A stretch of DNA of 64,000 nt from positions 104,430 through 168,429 of the forward strand of contig NZ_JAGYPM010000007.1 in assembly GCF_018343665.1 (NCBI RefSeq), given 5' to 3'. Source of the DNA: Cytobacillus citreus (GTDB taxonomy: Bacteria; Bacillota; Bacilli; Bacillales; Cytobacillaceae). The position numbers and the translations under genes are program-made. This document shows, one piece after another, positions 46,630 through 55,843 of the stretch. The first letter of the stretch is position 1. Each line of letters begins with the position of its first letter. The notes under the pieces were generated by a model, which was given only the letters and a program-made list of their open reading frames with translations, was not told where the DNA came from and searched no databases.

Positions 46630-47092
46630 GGTCTTGCGGGGTTATCATGCATAGATGCTTATTCGTTTCAAGGAGCCTTCCTTCCTTTAAAACCATCGCA
46701 ACAAAATGAGAGCAAAAAAATGCATGCTTTCTAGGAATTTGTTTATTTAATGCGATAGCAAATAATCCGATTAAGTTATATCTATACATTTGCTGATTAT
46801 CGTCTATTTCTTTTATCGTTTTCATCATTTGATTATATTGATTATCCTTAACTGTAAATACGTAAAGCGCGCAAGATGCATTTCTAAAAAGCTCTGAACG
46901 AATATCTTCCTTCACAAAGCCGCCAACAAAGGGGTTTCTTGGACGCTTTCTTCCAAAGCTGTATACCTCTGTTAAATCGCTATCAAAGCTAATTGAAGCA
47001 TGATTGAGGCATTCTTTCGTATATAATTTTATCATTCTAGTAAACAATGTTCCGGTATCGGTAAGCAGAAGATATACCTTTCTATCTCCCAT
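46541..47092 (-). CDS. permuted papain-like (YiiX/NlpC-type) hypothetical protein
   Basis: About 183 residues. YLLLTDTGTLFTRMIKLYTKECLNHASISFD carries the His of a permuted papain-like fold (HAS at about residue 30), and FFCSHFVAMVL carries the Cys (about residue 130). This His-then-Cys order is that of the YiiX/YebB-type amidase or lipid hydrolases. ATG 47092 has GGAGGG about 6 nt upstream; a start at 47161 lacks support. No signal peptide. Substrate unknown. It is a stand-alone gene. Confidence 0.7.
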   Translation of the reverse strand: MGDRKVYLLLTDTGTLFTRMIKLYTKECLNHASISFDSDLTEVYSFGRKRPRNPFVGGFVKEDIRSELFRNASCALYVFTVKDNQYNQMMKTIKEIDDNQQMYRYNLIGLFAIALNKQIPRKHAFFCSHFVAMVLKEGRLLETNKHLCMITPQDLKEASSHSLIYQGNLHNYLSYREKYLEAQ

Positions 47093-47396
47093 ACATAACC
47101 CTCCTGCAAAATACTTCTCGGATTGGATTTTTTTGCCTGTGTTATATCCATCTGCTTCCATTTAATCAAACTAATTTCCATTCATAAAGACACTTGAGAT
47201 TTAAATTTTTATAAGACTAGAGGCGTATTGACATTCTTCAAAATCCATTTTTATATCCATTATTATACAAAACCTATTGATCTTTGGGAATTAAAATATT
47301 TAGTCATTTTGGAATATTGAATATTTTCCCTTGCAGGATTAATATAATCTGTGATGGAATTTATCATAGAAACTTATTTTTTGAGGAGGCGTTTAC

Positions 47397-47852
47397 ATGA
47401 GTCAGCTTTTAAAGCATTTTTTATCACACCGTATCGTTACAAATGAATTAGTCAAAAAAATCGAAGAGTCTAATTACTCCTATAAACCAACTGAAACTTC
47501 AATGAGCACTGAAAAACTAGTTACACATATGTATACTTCTTTTTATAAATTTATTAAAACGGTGAAGGTCGGAAATGGATCCCCTTTTATGGAGAAATTA
47601 GAGCATCCAGAATTTAATCTTTCCCAATTAGGTGAGCATTACACAGAATTGTCAAAAGAGCTTCTCGAATCCTTGACAGAGGATGAGTTGAATCGTGATA
47701 TCGATATGACAAAAATATTTGGAATCAATGTAACAGGACACCAAATGGTGCAAACAGCAATTGAACACGAAATACATCATAAAGGCAACTTGTTTGTATA
47801 TGTACGGGAATTGGGGCACACTGAGCTTCCACTATATATGAGAGTAAAATAA
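47397..47852 (+). CDS. DinB-family protein
   Basis: A 151-residue four-helix protein of the DinB/YfiT superfamily. MSQLLKHFLSHRIVTNELVKKI starts helix 1, and the metal ligands are likely His44 (TEKLVTHMYTSF) plus the His pair in TAIEHEIHHKGN near residue 125. GAGGAGG lies 7 nt before the ATG. Members are thiol-dependent S-transferases (bacillithiol-linked in Bacillus) or of unknown activity. Monocistronic with a long hairpin behind. Confidence 0.88.
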   Translation: MSQLLKHFLSHRIVTNELVKKIEESNYSYKPTETSMSTEKLVTHMYTSFYKFIKTVKVGNGSPFMEKLEHPEFNLSQLGEHYTELSKELLESLTEDELNRDIDMTKIFGINVTGHQMVQTAIEHEIHHKGNLFVYVRELGHTELPLYMRVK

Positions 47853-47862
47853 AAATGGTTGG

Positions 47863-47930
47863 AACGGACTTGCCTAATATGAACTTCACCACATCAAACA
47901 GGAGATGCAGTTCAATAAAGCAAGTCCGTT
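47863..47930. terminator. long hairpin between dinB-like and trpA genes
   Basis: AACGGACTTGC (47863-47873) pairs perfectly with GCAAGTCCGTT (47920-47930). A second internal pair TGAACT/AGTTCA extends the structure. T-rich DNA follows on both strands, so it likely ends both convergent transcripts, including the trp operon. Confidence 0.75.
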
Positions 47931-47961
47931 ATTCTTCTTCTATCAAACATCTATCAAACTT

Positions 47962-48735
47962 TTATACTGTTTTCACAGCACTAATTAATTCTACAATCCC
48001 TTCTAAATCTCCTTGGTTAAAAAGCTCTATAATTTTGCTGCCAACAATAACACCGTCACAGTATTGAATTATTTCCTGAACATGAGTTGAAGAAGAAATA
48101 CCAAATCCCGCTAAAACAGGCAGATTACTAATGTGTTTTACTTTTTTCAAGTGCTGAAGGAGTTGATCATTAAATCCTTGTCTTACTCCTGTAATCCCAT
48201 TCACTGTAACTGCATATAAAAATCCATTACCTCTGTTAGCGATTTTGTGAATCCTCTCTAGCGGGCTTGTTAAAGAAACAAGTCTAATTATCTCAATACC
48301 CGCTTTATCCGCATGGCCAGCAATTACATCCTCCTCTTCAACTGGCAAATCGGGCAGAATCAATCCATCTACTCCAGCTCGAAAGCTATCTTCAATGAAT
48401 TTTGGTATTCCATAAGCCAATATAGGATTCATATAGGTCATGATGATTAAAGGAATATGAACAATGGGGCGAATTTCTCCTATGGTCTGTATGACTGCTT
48501 TTAATGTTGTGTCATTTTCTAATGCTCTTAATCCAGCTTGCTGAATAACGGGTCCATCTGCAACGGGATCTGAGAAGGGTATGCCGATTTCAATCGCAGT
48601 TGCACCTGCTTTTTCTAAAAATGTTATGCGCTCAGGTAAAGTTTGTAATCCTCCATCACCTGCCATAATATATGGAACAAACGCCTTCCCATTATTATTT
48701 TTCAATTCTTGCATAACCTTATGAATTCGGGTCAT
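47962..48735 (-). CDS. trpA: tryptophan synthase alpha subunit
   Basis: A 257-residue TIM-barrel enzyme that cleaves indole-3-glycerol phosphate to indole. The catalytic Glu and Asp lie in ATAIEIGIPFSDPVADGP, and LPDLPVEE and GFGISS are the usual loops. Its ATG overlaps the trpB stop (TAATG). Last gene of trpEGDCFBA; the alpha-beta complex channels indole to TrpB. Confidence 0.96.
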   Translation of the reverse strand: MTRIHKVMQELKNNNGKAFVPYIMAGDGGLQTLPERITFLEKAGATAIEIGIPFSDPVADGPVIQQAGLRALENDTTLKAVIQTIGEIRPIVHIPLIIMTYMNPILAYGIPKFIEDSFRAGVDGLILPDLPVEEEDVIAGHADKAGIEIIRLVSLTSPLERIHKIANRGNGFLYAVTVNGITGVRQGFNDQLLQHLKKVKHISNLPVLAGFGISSSTHVQEIIQYCDGVIVGSKIIELFNQGDLEGIVELISAVKTV

Positions 48736-49940
48736 TACTTATTACCTCCTAATCTTGCTCTCACTGTTTCTACATCCTTATCTCCTCTGCCAGATAAACA
48801 AATCACAACTCCATCATCACGATTCATTGTAGGCGCTAGCTTTAAAGCATATGCAATCGCATGGGAGCTTTCCAAAGCAGGAATAATTCCTTCTAATTGA
48901 CAAAGCAGCTTTAAAGCTTCTAATGCTTCTTCATCTTTAATGGATTCATATTGTACTCGGCCAATATCCTTTAAATGACTATGTTCAGGTCCTACGCCAG
49001 GATAATCAAGTCCAGCAGAAATAGAATGTGCTTCTTGAATTTGTCCGTTCCCATCCTGAAGTAAATACATCAGTGCTCCGTGTAGAATACCTGGTTTCCC
49101 CTTTGTCATGGAAGCTGCATGCTTATACGTATCAATCCCTAATCCAGCTGCTTCTACACCAAATAATCGAACTGTTTCATCCTTAATAAATGGATAAAAC
49201 ATTCCCATAGCATTACTCCCGCCTCCAATACAGGCAACAACCGCTTCAGGAAGCTTACCTTCTTTCTCAATAAATTGCTTTCTTGTTTCATATCCGATTA
49301 CACTTTGAAAATCACGAACAATCATTGGAAAAGGATGTGGGCCCATAACTGATCCTAGAATATAATGAGTATCTTCTACATTTGTTACCCAGTAACGAAG
49401 AGCTTCATTTACTGCATCTTTTAATGTAGCACTCCCTGAATTTACACTTATTACCTTTGCACCTAGGAGCTCCATTCGAAAAACATTCAGCTGCTGTCTA
49501 CGAATATCCTCAGCTCCCATATAAATCATGCATTCTAAGCCTAGAAGCGCACAAGCAGTGGCAGTTGCAACTCCATGCTGTCCGGCTCCAGTTTCCGCTA
49601 CGACCTTCCTTTTTCCCATTCTTTCTGCTAATAGAGCTTGCCCTAATGAATTATTAATTTTATGTGCACCAGTATGATTGAGATCCTCCCGCTTTAAATA
49701 AATTTTTGCCCCCTTCAAATGCTCCGTTAGGTTTTTGGCAAAATATAATGGGGTTTCACGACCAACATAGTCTTTCAAGAGTCCTTGAAGACTCCTTTGA
49801 AAGGATGGATCTGCCATCGCTTTTTTATATTCCATCTCTAATTCAAGAACAGCTTGCATTAATGTCTCTGGGACATACCTGCCTCCATATGCACCAAAAT
49901 GCCCACGCTCATCAGGTAATGTATAAGTTATTGCCGTCAT
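48735..49940 (-). CDS. trpB: tryptophan synthase beta subunit
   Basis: A 401-residue PLP enzyme that joins indole and serine into tryptophan. The PLP lysine is in [18 protein letters not shown] holds the phosphate, and [14 protein letters not shown] is the COMM-domain region. Full length for the TrpB1 class. Its start overlaps trpF by 4 nt. Confidence 0.97.
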   Translation of the reverse strand: MTAITYTLPDERGHFGAYGGRYVPETLMQAVLELEMEYKKAMADPSFQRSLQGLLKDYVGRETPLYFAKNLTEHLKGAKIYLKREDLNHTGAHKINNSLGQALLAERMGKRKVVAETGAGQHGVATATACALLGLECMIYMGAEDIRRQQLNVFRMELLGAKVISVNSGSATLKDAVNEALRYWVTNVEDTHYILGSVMGPHPFPMIVRDFQSVIGYETRKQFIEKEGKLPEAVVACIGGGSNAMGMFYPFIKDETVRLFGVEAAGLGIDTYKHAASMTKGKPGILHGALMYLLQDGNGQIQEAHSISAGLDYPGVGPEHSHLKDIGRVQYESIKDEEALEALKLLCQLEGIIPALESSHAIAYALKLAPTMNRDDGVVICLSGRGDKDVETVRARLGGNK

Positions 49941-50557
49941 AGAACTTCCTCCTTTTTCCTTTTAACTCTTTCTATAAAACCTTTTATTTTTGCCATATCC
50001 TTTTTTCCATTTGTTTCAACCCCACTGCTGACATCGACCATGTGTGGGCCGGTTAATTCAATGGCTCTCTCAATATTTTCACTCGTTAAACCGCCAGCAA
50101 GTATGATTCTCTTCTCCTCTAATTGAACATTGTTAAGGATACTCCAATCAAAGGCTATTCCGTTGCCTCCATGGAATTTGCCTCTTGGACTATCCAATAG
50201 AAAATATTCACATGAGAAATGATTAATTTGCTGTAAATCAGCGGCCGTTTTAATGCTTAATGCTTTTATCACTGGGTTTGTAAACTGTGTGCAAAATTCA
50301 GGTGTTTCATCTCCATGGAGCTGAATGACATTAATGCCTGTTTCATTCACAATCTTTTGAATAGCATCCACTTCCTCATTCACAAACACTCCAACTTTTA
50401 GTACTTTTTTAGGAAGCTGTAAGATGATTTTTTTTGCCATTTCGGGAGATATTCTTCTCTTGCTATCAGCAAATACAAAACCTATCGCATCCGCTCCAAA
50501 TTGGACGGCAAATAATGCCGTTTCAAGATCTGTAATCCCACAAATTTTTACTTTCAT
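49937..50557 (-). CDS. trpF: phosphoribosylanthranilate isomerase
   Basis: A 206-residue TIM-barrel isomerase with the active-site cysteine in KICGITDLE and a C-terminal phosphate site in [13 protein letters not shown] and [14 protein letters not shown]. It catalyses the third committed step of tryptophan synthesis. AGAGGTG-type site upstream; overlaps trpB by 4 nt. Confidence 0.95.
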   Translation of the reverse strand: MKVKICGITDLETALFAVQFGADAIGFVFADSKRRISPEMAKKIILQLPKKVLKVGVFVNEEVDAIQKIVNETGINVIQLHGDETPEFCTQFTNPVIKALSIKTAADLQQINHFSCEYFLLDSPRGKFHGGNGIAFDWSILNNVQLEEKRIILAGGLTSENIERAIELTGPHMVDVSSGVETNGKKDMAKIKGFIERVKRKKEEVL

Positions 50558-50585
50558 CTTTCCTACACCTCTTTTGAAATGCTGT

Positions 50586-51359
50586 TCAATACTTTTTCAT
50601 TTCACTTATTAAAGATTCTAAGTTACTCGTTTGCATGAATGCCTCACCAACGAGAATCCCATTTGCACCAGCATTTATTACTCGTTGGACATCCTTCTTA
50701 GTTCTAATGCCACTCTCACTAATAAGAAAGGCACCAGCCCTTTTGATTTTAGGCCCAAGTTTCTCAGTCACAGCCAAATCAACTGTAAATGTCTTTAAAT
50801 CTCGATTATTTACTCCAATTATTCTTGCACCAGTCTGTAAAGCTTTATAGAGCTCATCCTCGTTATGAACCTCCATTAGCACTTCCAGCCCATTGTTAAT
50901 TGCAAAAGTGTAAAGCTCATTTAATCTTCCTTCATCTAATGCAGCTGCGATCAATAGGATCAAATTAGCTCCTGCAGATTTCGCCTTTACAATCTGTACC
51001 TCATCAATGATAAAATCTTTACACAAAACTGGGGCATTAACCGCTTCTCTAACAGATTTTAGATATGCGAAACTTCCTTTAAAAAATAGCGTATCTGTTA
51101 ATACAGAAATTGCATTTGCGCCATATTTAATATAGGAGAGGGCTTGGGAAACTGGATCTAATTCAGTGTTAATATCTCCTTTTGACGGAGACGCCCTTTT
51201 GAATTCTGCAATAATCGCTATTTCTTTGCCTGTTTGGAGCATCTCCAAGAAAGAACATTTTTTCCTTAAAGGGAATTCAGGCACTTCCAACTTTTCCTTT
51301 TCTAAAGATCTAATTTCCTTTCGTTTTTGCTCTAAAATTTTGTCAAGAATCGTCGCCAT
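50586..51359 (-). CDS. trpC: indole-3-glycerol-phosphate synthase
   Basis: A 257-residue enzyme. The catalytic lysine and serine lie in IAEFKRASPSKG (near residue 53), CKDFIIDE gives the second lysine, and IGVNNRDLKTF and SESGI are standard. The ATG directly follows the trpD stop (TAAATG). Not fused to trpF, unlike E. coli. Confidence 0.95.
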   Translation of the reverse strand: MATILDKILEQKRKEIRSLEKEKLEVPEFPLRKKCSFLEMLQTGKEIAIIAEFKRASPSKGDINTELDPVSQALSYIKYGANAISVLTDTLFFKGSFAYLKSVREAVNAPVLCKDFIIDEVQIVKAKSAGANLILLIAAALDEGRLNELYTFAINNGLEVLMEVHNEDELYKALQTGARIIGVNNRDLKTFTVDLAVTEKLGPKIKRAGAFLISESGIRTKKDVQRVINAGANGILVGEAFMQTSNLESLISEMKKY

Positions 51360-52385
51360 TTATATCACCTCTTGATGGGAGGATTGACTTAATTTTATTA
51401 GCAGTTCAAGTTTTTCCAATGCCGCACCAGAGTCGATAACCTCTTCAGCAATTTTTACACCTTGCTGGATGGTTCGTGCCTTCCCGCCTGCAAAAATCCC
51501 GATTCCTGCATTAAGTAGGACTGTGTCTCTAAACGCGCCTTTTTCCCCCTTTAAAACCTTCAGCAAAATTTCAGCGTTATCTTTTGAATCTCCACCTTTA
51601 ATAACATCATTTGTGTATATAGGTAATCCAACCTCATTAGGATGCAGAATTTTCTCTGTGATTGTTCCATTTTCAAGAATAGCAAGATGATTATCGCCTT
51701 GAAGAGATGCTTCATCCATATATCCAGCTCCATTCAAAACGATTGCTCGTTTTCTGCCCAGTTTTTTTAACACTTCAGCAAATATCGCTATCATATCTCT
51801 GCGATAAATACCCAGCACCTGCGATTCCAGCTTGACTGGATTTATAAGCGGTCCGATTAAATTAAAGGTTGTCGGAATCCTTAAGTCATTCCTTACCTTC
51901 ATAATTTTTTTGATTCGAGGATGAACATTTGGAGCAAATAAAAAGGCGATCCCAATATCCTCAAGGATTTCTTCTGTTCTTTCTGGCGACAAATTCAAGT
52001 TAATTCCGATATACTCTAAAACATCTGCACTCCCCGTCCTGCTTGTTATGCTTCTGTTTCCATGTTTAGCCACTGTGATTCCGGCACCTGCTATAACAAA
52101 CGCAGATGTTGTACTGATATTAAAGCTTTTAGAGCCATCCCCCCCTGTCCCGCAATTGTCCAAAACATTCGGAATTCTTTTGCTGAATTTAAGGGACTTC
52201 TCTTGCATGGCCTTCGCAATCCCTGCAATTTCCTCTACGGTTTCTCCCTTAATTACAAGACTCATCATAATTGCAGCAATTTCACTATCAGTAACGTCAT
52301 TGTCTAAAATATGATCCATTGCTTCCTTCATTTCTAACTCTGATAAAGATTTACGACCTGCTAATCGCTTTAGTATGTTTTTCAT
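51360..52385 (-). CDS. trpD: anthranilate phosphoribosyltransferase
   Basis: A 341-residue enzyme with the PRPP-binding DNCGTGGDGSKSFNIST and KHGNRSITSRTGSADVLE motifs. It transfers phosphoribose to anthranilate. It overlaps trpG by 35 nt; GGAGGG lies 9 nt before ATG 52385, inside trpG. Confidence 0.95.
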   Translation of the reverse strand: MKNILKRLAGRKSLSELEMKEAMDHILDNDVTDSEIAAIMMSLVIKGETVEEIAGIAKAMQEKSLKFSKRIPNVLDNCGTGGDGSKSFNISTTSAFVIAGAGITVAKHGNRSITSRTGSADVLEYIGINLNLSPERTEEILEDIGIAFLFAPNVHPRIKKIMKVRNDLRIPTTFNLIGPLINPVKLESQVLGIYRRDMIAIFAEVLKKLGRKRAIVLNGAGYMDEASLQGDNHLAILENGTITEKILHPNEVGLPIYTNDVIKGGDSKDNAEILLKVLKGEKGAFRDTVLLNAGIGIFAGGKARTIQQGVKIAEEVIDSGAALEKLELLIKLSQSSHQEVI

Positions 52386-52968
52386 GATTTCTTTCCCTCC
52401 TTGCTATGTGTAAAAAGTTTGCTAACATGCGCTTCCCTAGATCTGTTCCAATTGATTCAGGATGGAATTGCAATCCGAAAACGGGATAAGTTTCGTGTCG
52501 AATTGCCATAATTTCGTTATCATCCATTGATTTAGCGAGAACTTTAAAACTCGCTGGCATGGTCCCTTTTGCAATAACGAGCGAATGATAACGCATAACA
52601 GCGATAGGCTGAGGCATGTATTCAAATAAATGCAAACCTGTATGCTTTATGTTTGAGATTTTGCCATGCATAATCCTTCTTGCCTTCTCTATTTTTACTC
52701 CAAATGCGTACCCAATTGCTTGATGTCCTAGGCAAATTCCTAATATCGGTATTGTCTGATGGAAAGATTCAATTATCGCCAGACATTGACCAGCATGCTC
52801 AGGTCTTCCTGGTCCAGGCGATAAAACGATCGCATCAGGCTTTAGGCTCGTAATTTCAGCCAAAGAAATCATGTCATTTCGAACAACTTTCACTTCCTCA
52901 CCTAACTCGCCTAAATATTGATAGAGATTAAATGTAAAGGAATCATAGTTATCAATAAGTAATATCAT
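52351..52968 (-). CDS. trpG: anthranilate synthase glutamine amidotransferase subunit
   Basis: A 205-residue class I glutamine amidotransferase. The nucleophile is in GICLGHQAIG, and His/Glu are in QFHPESIGT. It supplies ammonia to TrpE. The gene lies inside the trp operon, overlapping trpE by 17 nt and trpD by 35 nt. In B. subtilis this subunit is instead encoded in the folate operon and shared; a dual role with folate synthesis is still possible here. Confidence 0.94.
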   Translation of the reverse strand: MILLIDNYDSFTFNLYQYLGELGEEVKVVRNDMISLAEITSLKPDAIVLSPGPGRPEHAGQCLAIIESFHQTIPILGICLGHQAIGYAFGVKIEKARRIMHGKISNIKHTGLHLFEYMPQPIAVMRYHSLVIAKGTMPASFKVLAKSMDDNEIMAIRHETYPVFGLQFHPESIGTDLGKRMLANFLHIARRERNHEKHTKAISRS

Positions 52969-54346
52969 CTTGATCCTCCAAAAAAGATTTTAGTTTATGA
53001 ATCGTCTCTTCATACTCTTTTTCTGGGATGGAATCATGCACAATACCCGCCCCTGCTTGAATAAAAGCTTTCTGATCCTTCACTACCATAGTTCGAATCG
53101 CTAGTGCAAAGTCCATATTTCCATTTGCAGAAAAATATCCAATAGCCCCAGAGTAAACCCCTCTTTTCACATCCTCCAATTCATTAATTATTTCCATTGC
53201 TCTAATTTTTGGAGCACCTGACACAGTACCTGCGGGTAAACATGCGATTAAAGCATCGATGGCACTAAGAGGTTTTTTTAATTTGCCGCTTACCTCAGAA
53301 ACTAAGTGCATGACATGTTTATATTTTTCAATTTGCATTTCCTTTTCAATTTGTATAGATCCAAACTCACATACACGCCCGATATCATTCCTGCCTAGAT
53401 CTAGAAGCATTCTGTGCTCAGCAAGCTCCTTTTCATCTTCTAGTAATTCCTTCTCTAAGTTGCTGTCTTCCGTTTCGCTTTTTCCTCTTTGCCTTGTACC
53501 GGCAATCGGGTTAATGGCCACTTTATTGCTAGTCACTTTTATTAGGCTTTCAGGGGATGCACCAGCAATTTTGTAGTCTTCAAAATCTAAATAATACATA
53601 TATGGTGATGGATTTTTGACTCTTAGCTTTCTGTAAAATTCGAATGGGTCTCCTTCTAATGTGGCTTGAAGCCTTTGAGATAGCACTACTTGAAAAATAT
53701 CGCCCTCCAAGATGTGCTCTTTTGCCTTTTTAACCTTTTTAATAAAATTTTCTTTACTCATTGAAGCTTGAAAGGCTGAAACAGCAGCTATCTCAGAATT
53801 ACTTTTTGAGAAATCATTAAGAATCTCTGCACTGCGTTTTTCCAATTGCTTTTCGAGTTCAATTCTTTTTCTTTTCAGCGGAAAAGCCACTAAATAAACC
53901 TTTTGTTCAAGATGGTCATAGACAACTGCCTCTTCAAAAAACATAAGGTGCATATCGGGTATTTTTAATTCATCTTTTAGCAGCACACCGATTTTTTCAT
54001 ATTGTCTAATGGCATCGTAGCCAATAAAACCAACCGCTCCTCCGCAAAACGGAAATTGATCTAATGCCTGTAAATGGTCTTCTGGCAATAATTTTTTTAA
54101 TACTTCCAATGGTTTTTCATGAATCAATTCTTTTTCATCTCCCGAAATAACGAAAGATGAATTCCCCTCTCCAATCAACTCAAAAGTTGGGTCTGCACCA
54201 ATAAATGAAAATCTGCCAGACCGTTCATGTTTTAAAGAGCTTTCGAGGAGGAATTTTTTCTTACCACTTAATCGTTGAAAGATTAGGATTGGAGTCAGTG
54301 TATCTCCTTCAAGTTCTTTTATTAAAATTTGCTCTTTCGTTTTCAA
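52952..54346 (-). CDS. trpE: anthranilate synthase component I
   Basis: About 464 residues. It starts at TTG 54346, with AAGGAGG 8 nt upstream; an earlier start would lie inside the T-box terminator. LLESS near residue 40 is the tryptophan feedback site. The catalytic domain has AGASPESLIKV, NPIAGTRQRGK, LLDLGRNDIGRV and PAGTVSGAPKIRAMEI. It converts chorismate to anthranilate with ammonia from TrpG. First gene of the operon, 25 nt after the proximal T-box terminator. Confidence 0.95.
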   Translation of the reverse strand: MKTKEQILIKELEGDTLTPILIFQRLSGKKKFLLESSLKHERSGRFSFIGADPTFELIGEGNSSFVISGDEKELIHEKPLEVLKKLLPEDHLQALDQFPFCGGAVGFIGYDAIRQYEKIGVLLKDELKIPDMHLMFFEEAVVYDHLEQKVYLVAFPLKRKRIELEKQLEKRSAEILNDFSKSNSEIAAVSAFQASMSKENFIKKVKKAKEHILEGDIFQVVLSQRLQATLEGDPFEFYRKLRVKNPSPYMYYLDFEDYKIAGASPESLIKVTSNKVAINPIAGTRQRGKSETEDSNLEKELLEDEKELAEHRMLLDLGRNDIGRVCEFGSIQIEKEMQIEKYKHVMHLVSEVSGKLKKPLSAIDALIACLPAGTVSGAPKIRAMEIINELEDVKRGVYSGAIGYFSANGNMDFALAIRTMVVKDQKAFIQAGAGIVHDSIPEKEYEETIHKLKSFLEDQDDITY

Positions 54347-54370
54347 GTTTTTACCCTCCTTAAAATAAAA

Positions 54371-54641
54371 AAGTCCTCTATACACACATAAATAGTGTGT
54401 ATAGAGGACGAATCCGCTGATCGTGGTGCCACCTCAAATTTAGAGCAGTGAGTCTGCTCCCTTTTTCGGATACGGATTGTAGCAATCGATATCCTATCCT
54501 TATAACGGCGGAATTCCGTGCTTCCCTACTTTCCTTCAAGAAGCCTCTCGTAAGTCCATTCCATTTGCCCTCATCGTACCGGCTCTCACCTTTCCCGGCT
54601 CTCTAAAACGACTTGAAGCAATGTACTACTCTTACTCAACG
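54371..54641 (-). promoter_or_regulatory. tryptophan T-box riboswitch, proximal copy
   Basis: The T-box sequence reads GAGGTGGCACCACG (near 54424-54437). The specifier codon UGG at 54558-54556 is followed by A, inside GGAAUGGACUU. The terminator GTCCTCTATACACAC / GTGTGTATAGAGGAC has an extremely stable stem followed by TTTTTT. Uncharged tRNA-Trp would favour the antiterminator and let RNA polymerase enter trpE. Confidence 0.93.
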
Positions 54642-54665
54642 ATTTACTATTAAAATTTTTGAATA

Positions 54666-54990
54666 ACAAAAAGGGTTTCCCGTCAAAAAAGGACGAGAAA
54701 CCCGTGGTGCCACCTTCATTAGCTAAATAAATTAGCTCACTTAACAGATATCGAAATGAAAATCATTTGAATATCTGTCTCTTGTAACGATGAGACTGTT
54801 CGCCAAAGCCTACTATTTTAGAGGTTAGTGGTTAGACGAGTGAAAGATTCTACCCATTTCTTTAAACCTCAATAAATTTCGGTTTGGGGCTCCGAAGTCC
54901 ATTCACTTATACGTACACACTGATTTACACCACCCATCAGCTCTCTTAAGAGTTCGTATAGGCTACTCCTCTTCATCAACGCCTAACATA
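54666..54990 (-). promoter_or_regulatory. tryptophan T-box riboswitch, distal copy
   Basis: A second complete T-box lies upstream: T-box GAAGGTGGCACCACGG, specifier UGG at 54901-54899 in GUGAAUGGACUUC, and terminator GGGTTTCTCGTCC / GACGGGAAACCC followed by TTTTT. Two T-boxes in series require two uncharged tRNAs for read-through, which sharpens the response. Confidence 0.93.
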
Positions 54991-55041
54991 ATATTGATAA
55001 TTATAGTATTCTAAATTTTATAATAAGTCAACAAAAATAAA

Positions 55042-55680
55042 TTACTTATTTAACAATTTAGCGAATTTATTTTTCCATACTTCTGCAAGCTCTTCAAATT
55101 GAATGAACTCTTCAATTGCTTGTCGATTTTTTCTATCATGGAACATTAATTGATTCCCTGTAAGGACTGAAAATTTTTCCTGCTTCCGTTCGATTATCTC
55201 AAAACTTGAGTTTATATCAACGTTGCCTTCTTCAATAACTCTAAAGAAATAACCAGTAAACCCAGTCTCGACAACTCTTCTTAGTAATTGATCCATATCA
55301 TTATGTTTTGAGATCGTTGCGCAGGGTATACGACCTTGTGTGACTTGTACAATTGCCTTTCCTAATGAAAAAGTATCTCCAATATAAACATCTTTTTCTA
55401 ACATATTTTTTACACAAATATTCTCGCCAAATGCTGGTGATTCTAATGGTTTGTTAAATTCTTTTTCCCATTGCTCGTAATGTTCATAAGGATATAAGCA
55501 AACGGCTCGATCCGGTCCGCCATGAAACTCTCGATTTGCAACTCCATCACCAATGAATCCTTCCATTGTAAGCATCACTTCTTCTACCCGTTTTTTTCTA
55601 ATAGCAGAATTAACCGTCATCCCATTCCATCTATGTAAATTCGGTCTTCCAATATTTAATGTAATAATTCCCCTCTCCAT
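55042..55680 (-). CDS. MOSC-domain protein, YiiM-like
   Basis: About 212 residues with a MOSC beta-barrel. GDGVANREFHGGPDRAVCLYPYEHY and GENICVKN are typical of the YiiM group, and the candidate molybdenum-ligand cysteine lies in RIPCATISKHN. YiiM proteins reduce N-hydroxylated compounds with molybdenum cofactor. ATG 55680 follows GAGGTG; a GTG at 55689 is the alternative. Single gene with its own leader; it could share cofactor supply with the formate dehydrogenase at 21-23 kb. Confidence 0.88.
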   Translation of the reverse strand: MERGIITLNIGRPNLHRWNGMTVNSAIRKKRVEEVMLTMEGFIGDGVANREFHGGPDRAVCLYPYEHYEQWEKEFNKPLESPAFGENICVKNMLEKDVYIGDTFSLGKAIVQVTQGRIPCATISKHNDMDQLLRRVVETGFTGYFFRVIEEGNVDINSSFEIIERKQEKFSVLTGNQLMFHDRKNRQAIEEFIQFEELAEVWKNKFAKLLNK

Positions 55681-55843
55681 CTCTTTCACCTCGAAAAAAC
55701 ATTATTCCCTATATTATCCTTTATAGGAGAAGGTAGTCAATAATTCCTTTTTAAAAAATTTCCATAAATAGTTCGTTCTAATTTCACGTTAAATACAAAT
55801 ATTATTATTAAGTTTGATTATATTTAAGGGATGGGAGCATTAA

